64,000 nt of DNA, from contig CAZOVG010000001.1 in NCBI GenBank assembly GCA_964583335.1, positions 124,001 to 188,000 on the forward strand, read 5' to 3'. This DNA is from JAGNKE01 sp964583335 (lineage in GTDB: Bacteria; Pseudomonadota; Alphaproteobacteria; Micavibrionales; Micavibrionaceae). The notes under the pieces were generated by a model. The model was not told where the DNA came from. It worked only from the letters and a program-made list of their open reading frames with translations, and searched no databases. Below are positions 59,943 through 64,000 of the stretch, in pieces. Position numbers and translations under genes: made by a program. Positions within the stretch are counted from its first letter, which is position 1; each line of letters begins with the position of its first letter.

Positions 59943-60077
59943 TCAGGCGCTCAGGCGCTTACGGCCCTTGGCGCGGCGGCGAGCCAGAAGGACGCGGCCG
60001 TTTTTGGTGGCCATGCGAGAGCGGAAGCCATGACGGCGCTTGCGTACGATGCGGCTTGGCTGGAATGTTCTTTTCAT
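59943..60077 (-). CDS. rpmH: 50S ribosomal protein L34
   Basis: 44 residues beginning MKRTFQPSRIVRKRRHGFRS and ending RRRAKGRKRLSA; the length and the sequence are those of L34. ATG at 60077, stop TGA at 59943-59945. It heads the rpmH-rnpA-yidD-yidC-engB run. Too short to appear as a long open frame. Confidence 0.97.
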   Translation of the reverse strand: MKRTFQPSRIVRKRRHGFRSRMATKNGRVLLARRRAKGRKRLSA

Positions 60078-60227
60078 TGTTTCACCTTACAATATCATGG
60101 CCCCGTTTAAGGGCGAATTCTGTCTCTTTTTTAAAAAGAAGCTGGTTTATAACCTTTCGTAACGGGCTTGTCAAATGCGCGGGAGGCCGGGTAGGCGGTA
60201 AAATCGCTAAAATCGCGTATTTTTGGG

Positions 60228-61454
60228 TTATTTGCCTGTTCCCATTGCGTTTTTCATGAAAAAGCGCTTGGCGGGCGGCAGGGCGGAAACGGCCAGAAGG
60301 CCCGCCCGGCGCAGGAGGCGGACGGGGGGGAGGTTGTTGGAGAAGAGGCGCACGAGGGCGTCGGTCACGGCGGCCATGGCCACGTTGTCGGGGCGGCGGC
60401 GGCGCTGGTAGGTTTCCAGCAGATCCGGCGCGCCGATATCCTCGCCCTTTTCGGCGGCCCTGGCGATCAGCCCGGCCAGTTCGCTGATGTCCCGGAAGCC
60501 GAGATTCAGCCCCTGCCCCGCTACGGGGTGGATGGCGTGGGCGGCGTCGGCCACAAGCGCCATGCGCGGGCCGATATAGCGTGCGGCGTGGACGAGGGAG
60601 AGCGGGTAGCACTGGCGCGGGCTGGCGAGTTCGATCTCGCCGTAAAAAGCCGGAAATTTATCCGCTACCGCCTGCAGGAAGGCTTCGTCATCCAACTTCA
60701 TCAGGGAGGCGCTTTTCGGGCCGTGCTCGGTAAAAACGAGGGAGGAGATATGGCGTCCGGCGGCATCGTCGTTCACGGGCAGGATGGCGAAGGGGCCTTG
60801 CGGCCAGAAATTCTCGATGGCGCGGTTTTCGTGCGGGTTTTCGTGGGCGATGTTGCAGATCACCGCGCGCTGGCCGTAATTCCAGCGGCGGGTCGGAATA
60901 TCCAGCCAGTCGCGCACGAGGGAATTGCGCCCGTCCGCCCCGATCACGAGGCGGGCCGAGAGGGTTTCGCCGGATTCCACTGTGACGCGGACCTGGTCGC
61001 CCGCATTTTCGAAATCCGTCACGCCCATGCGCGGTATGTGCTTCACGCGCGGCAGGGCGGCGATGCGTTGCTGCATGACCCTGCGCAGGTCGCTGTTTTT
61101 GACAATCCAGCCGAAATCACGGCCTTCCATCTCGTCGCTCAGGAATTGCAGCAGGAGGGGCGTGTCCTTGTCGAAGATGCGGATGTCGCGGATGGGGCAG
61201 CCGAGCTTCTCCATCTCGCTCCACAGTCCGGCGCGGTCCAGTATGCGGGAGGAACCATAGGAAATGGCGGTGGTGCGGAAATCGCCGTCCACAGCGCGGT
61301 TCGGGTCGTCGCGGTCGATGCAGGCTATCGTGAGCGCCGGCGCGGTTTCGCCCAACAGGCAGGCGAGGCTCAGGCCCGCGAGGCCGCCGCCGACGATGAT
61401 CACGTCATAATTCTGCGGGGGGGCTTTTTTAGGGTTTTTCCTGCCGGGCTTCAT
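60228..61454 (-). CDS. UbiH/UbiF/COQ6-family FAD-dependent hydroxylase
   Basis: 408 residues. FAD-binding VIIVGGGLAGLSLA, the GADGRNS motif in LVIGADGRNSLVRDWL, and the second FAD motif ALVADAAHAIHPVAGQGLNLGFRDISEL. The family hydroxylates the benzoquinone ring in ubiquinone synthesis; which position is not certain because several paralogs exist. The C-terminus (PPAKRFFMKNAMGTGK) agrees with alphaproteobacterial UbiH-like proteins. A mid-length leader of 150 bases separates it from rpmH. Confidence 0.9.
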   Translation of the reverse strand: MKPGRKNPKKAPPQNYDVIIVGGGLAGLSLACLLGETAPALTIACIDRDDPNRAVDGDFRTTAISYGSSRILDRAGLWSEMEKLGCPIRDIRIFDKDTPLLLQFLSDEMEGRDFGWIVKNSDLRRVMQQRIAALPRVKHIPRMGVTDFENAGDQVRVTVESGETLSARLVIGADGRNSLVRDWLDIPTRRWNYGQRAVICNIAHENPHENRAIENFWPQGPFAILPVNDDAAGRHISSLVFTEHGPKSASLMKLDDEAFLQAVADKFPAFYGEIELASPRQCYPLSLVHAARYIGPRMALVADAAHAIHPVAGQGLNLGFRDISELAGLIARAAEKGEDIGAPDLLETYQRRRRPDNVAMAAVTDALVRLFSNNLPPVRLLRRAGLLAVSALPPAKRFFMKNAMGTGK

Positions 61455-61518
61455 GCCCCATGGCTATAGCACCGATGGGCACGCGCTGCAACGGCAGACG
61501 GTTTAAAACCGGATGGGA

Positions 61519-62139
61519 TTAAGCAATCGGGCAGTCGATCTTGGCCTTCAGGTCACCGGCGATCGGCTCGTCATTGAGCATTTCGATCATCCCAGTGTGC
61601 TGGATGGCGAAGTTCGCGATGAACAGCGCGTTGGAGTAGAAAACCACCGCGTCGCTAAGGAAATGGCCGTGCTCGTTAGCGCCCTCGAAGCTGGCGGGAC
61701 GCACGGTGCCCTCGATGACGGAGCGGGTGACTTCGTCCATCTCGCGCGGCATGTTGGGGTCTTCGATGGATTCAGCAATGTAGAACGGCCCCTCTTCTCC
61801 GCGTACGAAGAAGCAGAAGAAGCGCAGGTATTCGAGAACGTTGCCCTCATTGAGCTTGACGGGGGCCTTGCTGTTGACCTCATGGATTGGGGGAGAGGTT
61901 CCGTTCAGACGGAACAGGCTGCCCTGATCGGTGAGGTAATAAATATTGAGTTTTTTATTGACCCAGTTGGGGTCCTTCACGCGGATCAGCGCCACGGTCT
62001 CATAGAAAGGAAGGGTGCGCCAGTGAACCTGCGTGCTCTGCGGGGAGGTGCGGTATTTCCCGTCGATAGGGTTGATCTGATCGAGGAAGCCCGCCAGCTC
62101 GTCACCCGTTACAGCGTTCCAGTTATTATCTTCATACAT
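61519..62139 (-). CDS. Unknown protein, tandem paralog A
   Basis: 206 residues from ATG 62139, soluble, acidic, no recognised domain. The N-terminal 130 residues (MYEDNNWNAVTGDELAG..., TSPQSTQVHWRTLPFY, YYLTDQGSLFRLNGT, PPIHEVN, FFCFF) are nearly the same as in the gene at 62382, the C-terminal third is not. It has three cysteines at most. Family unknown. Confidence 0.65.
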   Translation of the reverse strand: MYEDNNWNAVTGDELAGFLDQINPIDGKYRTSPQSTQVHWRTLPFYETVALIRVKDPNWVNKKLNIYYLTDQGSLFRLNGTSPPIHEVNSKAPVKLNEGNVLEYLRFFCFFVRGEEGPFYIAESIEDPNMPREMDEVTRSVIEGTVRPASFEGANEHGHFLSDAVVFYSNALFIANFAIQHTGMIEMLNDEPIAGDLKAKIDCPIA

Positions 62140-62381
62140 CGCAGAGAAACCTTACCATTTTTGGTCCAGAGGCGTTAAGCCGCCTTATTTTGACAGAAAA
62201 TAACACGAGTGCAACCCCCTGTTATTCAAAATTTTTTTAAACTTAAGCGCAAATAGCACAGGGTTGGCAAGTCTTTTATCACATAAAAAGATTAACAAAT
62301 GAAAAAGCGCGTTTTCTGTGATTTTCCGTAAATACTGCGCTCGCATGACCCGTTGGCCGATTTGCCTGTCCCGGCCAACCC

Positions 62382-63014
62382 CTAAAGCTGATCGGCGGCT
62401 GGAAAAGCCGTCTGAAGTCTATCTTCGGGCTTTTGTATAAGTGGCAGACTGTCGAGCATTTCCACCATGCCGTTATCGGGGTTGACCGCGAATTCGGCCA
62501 TGAAGGGCTCGTGTGCGTAGCAGATCACGGCGTTGTAGAGGTACTCCCCGTTTTCACCCCTCCCGGCTAGGCTGATCGGCTGGATCTCTTTTTCCAAATA
62601 GTCGCGGTCGGCTTCGCTCATTTCCTCGGGCAAATGCGGATTATTCATCGTTTCAACGATATGAAAGGGACCGCGATCGCCGTGCGTAAAAAAGCAAAAA
62701 AAGCGCAAATACTCAGGCACCGTTTCCTCGTCCAGCCTGATAGCGCTTGTCCTGTTGACCTCATGGATCGGCGGCGTGGTTCCGTTCAGGCGAAACAGGC
62801 TGCCCTGATCGGTGAGGTAATAACTTTCGGCAGCATCCCAATTCGAGTCCCTTACGCGGATCAGCGCTGCCGTATCATAAAAAGGAAGGGTGCGCCAATG
62901 AACCTGCGTGCTTTGCGGGGAGGTGCCGTATTTTCCGTCGATGGGGCTGATCTGATCGAGAAATCCCGCCAGCTCATCACCCGTTACAGCGTTCCAGTTG
63001 TTATCTTCATACAC
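62382..63014 (-). CDS. Unknown protein, tandem paralog B (GTG start)
   Basis: 210 residues starting at GTG 63014. It repeats the layout of the gene at 61519: the first 60 codons are nearly identical in DNA, then divergence grows. Its tail contains PLIQKPEDRLQTAFPAADQL. No family recognised. A 242-base AT-rich gap separates it from copy A. It follows a terminator-like hairpin at 63127-63149 and so has its own promoter. Confidence 0.65.
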   Translation of the reverse strand: MYEDNNWNAVTGDELAGFLDQISPIDGKYGTSPQSTQVHWRTLPFYDTAALIRVRDSNWDAAESYYLTDQGSLFRLNGTTPPIHEVNRTSAIRLDEETVPEYLRFFCFFTHGDRGPFHIVETMNNPHLPEEMSEADRDYLEKEIQPISLAGRGENGEYLYNAVICYAHEPFMAEFAVNPDNGMVEMLDSLPLIQKPEDRLQTAFPAADQL

Positions 63015-63126
63015 CGCAAAGAACCCCTTTATTCCTACCTAAAAGCTTTCAGGGCTTTTGGTAAATTTATAGAAATGGATAGCATAAGCACTGCTTTAAT
63101 GCTTGTTTTTTTAGCCAAAACGATGA

Positions 63127-63149
63127 AAAAGCCCGCTTTCGCGGGCTTT
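63127..63149 (-). terminator. Terminator after the acidic repeat protein
   Basis: AAAAGCCCGC (63127-63136) and GCGGGCTTT (63141-63149) form a 9-pair stem with a four-base loop; on the minus strand the stem is followed by TTTTT. It ends the transcript of the gene at 63179. Confidence 0.85.
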
Positions 63150-63178
63150 CGCATGAATTTTCGTACTTCGGTCAGGCT

Positions 63179-64000
63179 TTAGATCTGCTGCTGCGTGCCG
63201 CAGTTAAGCGCTTGATCCATCGCCGTTTCGGCCGAGCCGTCGTCGTTGAGGGAGGCGGGCTTGCCGGTTCCCAGAACGTTGGTCAGGTCCGCCCAGCATC
63301 CGACCTGCTCGGAGCCTTCGCCCTCGCCGGCTGCGGGTTCGATGTCCGCCGGGTTCTGTTCGCCTTCACCTTCGCCAGCGGCGGGGGTGATGTCGTTCAG
63401 GCTCTGCGGACCGATGGGCGGGAGGCCCAGGAAGGTCACGTTCAGACCGTTGGAGCGGCCATCGCCTTCCTCGAACTGCTTGAAGAAGTCCTGGATGTTG
63501 TCCAGACCGGACGGGGCGGTGCCCACGAAGATCTGGCCACGACCGTTCAGGAGCGGATCATCGGCATCCCAGAGGCGGGTTTCGATGAAGCTCAGCTGTT
63601 GCGGCGTCAGAATATCGCCGGTGGCCGAGGGCAGGATACCATCCCACGTCGCGTCCGTACCGTCGATCACGATGACGTTGCCGAACTGGTCAAGGATCGC
63701 GCCGTCTTCGAAGCGGACGTAGAAGCTGCCCGTCGGAGCGTATCCGTTGAACACGGTCGAACCCAGCGTCTCGTTGACGATCGTCAGGTTGGCCAGGATC
63801 GGCTCGTAGCTGTCCTCAAAGATGAAGGCGTATTCATAGCCGTAGTCCGGGTAGCCGTACATTACGGCCGGGTCGAACTGCATGCCCAGAGCCTTGCCGC
63901 CGGTGGTGTTGACGAAGAAGTTCGGGCGGGTCAGATCGCTCATGTCGATATCGCCGCTTTCGAATCTCGCGCCCGCGCCGACCAGAACGTCGCCGTCCTC
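63179..64000 (-). CDS. Large acidic protein, C-terminal part (5' end beyond window)
   Basis: At least 273 residues; the frame stays open to the window edge at 64000, so the ATG at 63943 is internal. No membrane segment. Sequence reads like a secreted beta-rich protein (GYPDYGYEYAFIFEDSYEPILANLTIVNETLG, FGNVIVIDGTDATWDG). Near the C-terminus a Glu/Gly linker repeats: PAAGEGEGEQNPADIEP and PAAGEGEGSEQ. Two cysteines follow (VGCWADL, LNCGTQ). No family recognised. Confidence 0.7.
   Translation of the reverse strand, partial: EDGDVLVGAGARFESGDIDMSDLTRPNFFVNTTGGKALGMQFDPAVMYGYPDYGYEYAFIFEDSYEPILANLTIVNETLGSTVFNGYAPTGSFYVRFEDGAILDQFGNVIVIDGTDATWDGILPSATGDILTPQQLSFIETRLWDADDPLLNGRGQIFVGTAPSGLDNIQDFFKQFEEGDGRSNGLNVTFLGLPPIGPQSLNDITPAAGEGEGEQNPADIEPAAGEGEGSEQVGCWADLTNVLGTGKPASLNDDGSAETAMDQALNCGTQQQI

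Overview
The window reads as chromosomal DNA of an alphaproteobacterium, GC-rich with a few clearly AT-rich patches. Support: a FYDLN-type acidic protein (TIGR02300 family), an ATP-cone-less short NrdA, a DmdC-like acyl-CoA dehydrogenase, a FadB-like fusion with the dehydrogenase domain first, and a UbiH/COQ6-type hydroxylase. Many orphan secreted or membrane proteins and a MAG-like density of unknown genes would fit an uncultured lineage (a Micavibrionales- or Rhodospirillales-like group is a guess, not shown by the sequence). No tRNA, rRNA, CRISPR array, transposase or integrase was seen.

Layout. 1-4.2 kb: HAD phosphatase, DedA, pyruvate kinase. 4.2-9 kb: class Ia ribonucleotide reductase, with nrdA and nrdB separated by an exported MsrB and a half-size DMT transporter; both nrd genes have NrdR-box-like palindromes upstream. 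9-13 kb: AmtB-type ammonium transporter, histidine phosphatase, threonine dehydratase. 13-20 kb: PhoH, a frameshifted membrane protein, a probable copper cluster (SCO-like, His/Met-rich and DUF2946 proteins), peroxiredoxin, MFS exporter. 20-25 kb: SCP2 protein, a long secreted coiled-coil protein with an odd CTGCGT-repeat 3' UTR, a Sel1-AAA+ ATPase. 25-36 kb: fatty-acid beta-oxidation genes (acyl-CoA dehydrogenase, hydroxyacyl-CoA dehydrogenase/enoyl hydratase, thiolase), a ceramidase-family protein and unknowns. 36-45 kb: FYDLN protein, PrmA, SGNH esterase, GlmS, two secreted CSC/NTR-like proteins, GlmU. 45-52 kb: FemAB-like, DapD, a PIN toxin-antitoxin pair, a SpoT-like HD hydrolase, DapE. 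52-61.5 kb: the housekeeping run nif3-like/truA/fmt/def, rmuC, engB/yidC/yidD/rnpA/rpmH and a ubiquinone hydroxylase. 61.5-64 kb: a tandem pair of unknown paralogs and a large acidic protein running off the edge.

Most notable pattern: three loci (SCO-like gene at 15 kb, peroxiredoxin at 18 kb, a small unknown gene at 33 kb) each show the last 25-45 bases of a minus-strand gene, stop codon included, repeated 0.45-0.82 kb further downstream. Each duplication encloses one AT-rich ORF for a membrane or secreted protein. The distal copies still spell nearly the same C-terminal peptide and differ mainly by silent changes. They look like single-ORF cassettes inserted at the 3' ends of ordinary genes without disrupting them. 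No recombinase is nearby.

Other observations worth following: the CTGCGT repeat cluster shared by two 3' UTRs, a poly(A)10 frameshift, a SCO protein lacking half of its copper motif, a 158-bp convergent overlap at amtB, genes apparently using non-AUG starts, and a hydrolase-only SpoT-like protein.
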